Origin: CAZOHN01 sp964579325
Lineage (GTDB): Bacteria > Pseudomonadota > Alphaproteobacteria > Rhodobacterales > Rhodobacteraceae
DNA length: 6,207 bases
NCBI GenBank assembly: GCA_964579325.1
Contig: CAZOHN010000210.1
Location: 1-6,207 of the forward strand
Reading direction: 5' to 3'
Numbering within the stretch: the stretch's first letter is position 1; each line of letters opens with the position of its first letter. The notes below the pieces were generated by a model. That model had not been told where the DNA came from, searched no databases, and worked only from the letters and a program-made list of their open reading frames with translations. The translations under genes and the position numbers were made by a program. Shown here piece by piece: positions 5,544 through 6,207 of the stretch.

Positions 5544-6207
5544 TGACGATCCTCCCGGGGACGACGATCAGCTTCTTCGGCATAGCACCATCCAGCGCCT
5601 TGGCCACCTGTTCGTCCGCGAGCACCAGCGCCTCGACCTCCGCAGCGCCGAGGTCCTTCGGCACGGTAATCTCGCTTTTCCGCTTGCCGTTGATCTGGAT
5701 CGGCAGAGTCACGCTGTCCTCCACCAGCAGCGCGGGATCGGCCACCGGCCAGGGCGCGGTGGTGACGAACCCCTCGCCACCCAGCCGCTGCCAGACCTCT
5801 TCCGCGAGGTGCGGCACCATCGGCGACATCAGCTGCGCCATCGCGCGCATCGCGTCGCGTTTCGCGGCCGCCCCCGCCCCCGACTTCTGCAGCGTGTTGG
5901 CGAACTCGTAGAGCTTCGCCACCGCCTTGTTGAACCCGAAGGTCTCGATCCCCAGCGTCACCTCGTGCACCGCCTTCGCCGTCGCGCGGGCGAGCGCGGC
6001 ATCCTCCGGCGTCGGCCCGGCGTCGCTTCCCGCCACCTCGTCGGCCATGCGCCAGACGCGGGACAGGAAGCGGAACGCGGCCTCGGCGCCGGAGGCGGTC
6101 CATTCCACGTCGCGCTCGGGCGGGCTGTCGGAGAGGATGAACCAGCGCGCGGTATCGGCCCCGAACTCGCGCACGATGTTGACCGGATCGACCACGTTCT
6201 TCTTCGA
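5530..6207 (-). CDS. leuS: Leucyl-tRNA synthetase, C-terminal part (5' end outside window)
   Basis: Charges tRNA-Leu with leucine in the cytoplasm. Only 225 of a usual ~850 residues are visible; the frame is open to base 6207 and ends in TAG at 5530-5532. The first visible residues, SKKNVVDP, are the tail of the KMSKS loop, so the cut falls inside the ATP-binding signature of this class I synthetase. The GTG at 6193-6195 is internal, not a start. Next come the stem-contact and anticodon-binding helices (FGADTARWFILSDSPPERDV, then GFNKAVAKLYEFANTLQ, and MSPMVPHLAEEVWQRLGG), a Trp-Pro pair before VADPALLVED, and the small C-terminal domain (LPIQINGKRKSEITVP to the end GRIVNVVV). The length from KMSKS to the stop is normal, so nothing suggests truncation. 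It overlaps the start of lptE. Confidence 0.95.
   Translation of the reverse strand, partial: SKKNVVDPVNIVREFGADTARWFILSDSPPERDVEWTASGAEAAFRFLSRVWRMADEVAGSDAGPTPEDAALARATAKAVHEVTLGIETFGFNKAVAKLYEFANTLQKSGAGAAAKRDAMRAMAQLMSPMVPHLAEEVWQRLGGEGFVTTAPWPVADPALLVEDSVTLPIQINGKRKSEITVPKDLGAAEVEALVLADEQVAKALDGAMPKKLIVVPGRIVNVVV

Noticed and set aside
1..6207. tRNA or rRNA genes, CRISPR arrays, insertion sequences
   Set aside because: No cloverleaf, conserved rRNA segment, regularly spaced repeat or transposase was seen; coding sequence fills nearly all of the window.

Overview
The window is GC-rich and tightly packed. It looks like a chromosomal segment from an alphaproteobacterium, most likely of the Rhodobacterales. 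The main reasons are the order leuS-lptE-holA and the character of the proteins, such as a delta subunit opening in the style 'FGADPMRVALKRQE'. The assignment rests on recalled gene order and protein style, not on a database search.

Layout. On the plus strand, bases 1-913 hold the C-terminal three quarters of a HI0933/YhiN-type flavoprotein (PP_4765-like). A 97-base gap follows, then a 93-residue protein of unknown function (1011-1292). Everything to the right reads on the minus strand and converges on these two genes with a gap of only 6 bases. In transcription order (right to left) the minus-strand genes are: the C-terminal third or less of leucyl-tRNA synthetase, cut by the window edge inside its KMSKS loop; lptE, overlapping leuS by 14 bases; holA, 10 bases after lptE and starting with GTG; a small glutathione S-transferase; a 515-residue subtilisin-family (S8) serine protease with its own apparent promoter region; and a 111-residue protein directly downstream of the protease.

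How the genes fit together. leuS-lptE-holA is a housekeeping operon covering translation, LPS assembly and the replication clamp loader. The GST is probably a bystander or a weakly coupled last gene. The most interesting part is the protease and the small protein after it. By eye, the small protein is homologous to the protease's own N-terminal propeptide, and it stops almost exactly where the propeptide would hand over to the catalytic domain. That is the layout expected of a stand-alone propeptide-type inhibitor or folding helper made with its cognate protease. The shared domain resembles the activation domain of S53 (kumamolisin/sedolisin) proteases, although the catalytic domain has the Asp/His/Asn/Ser arrangement of S8. 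Neither protein has a signal peptide. A perfect 12-bp hairpin separates the two genes, and a cluster of competing inverted repeats lies just upstream of the protease.
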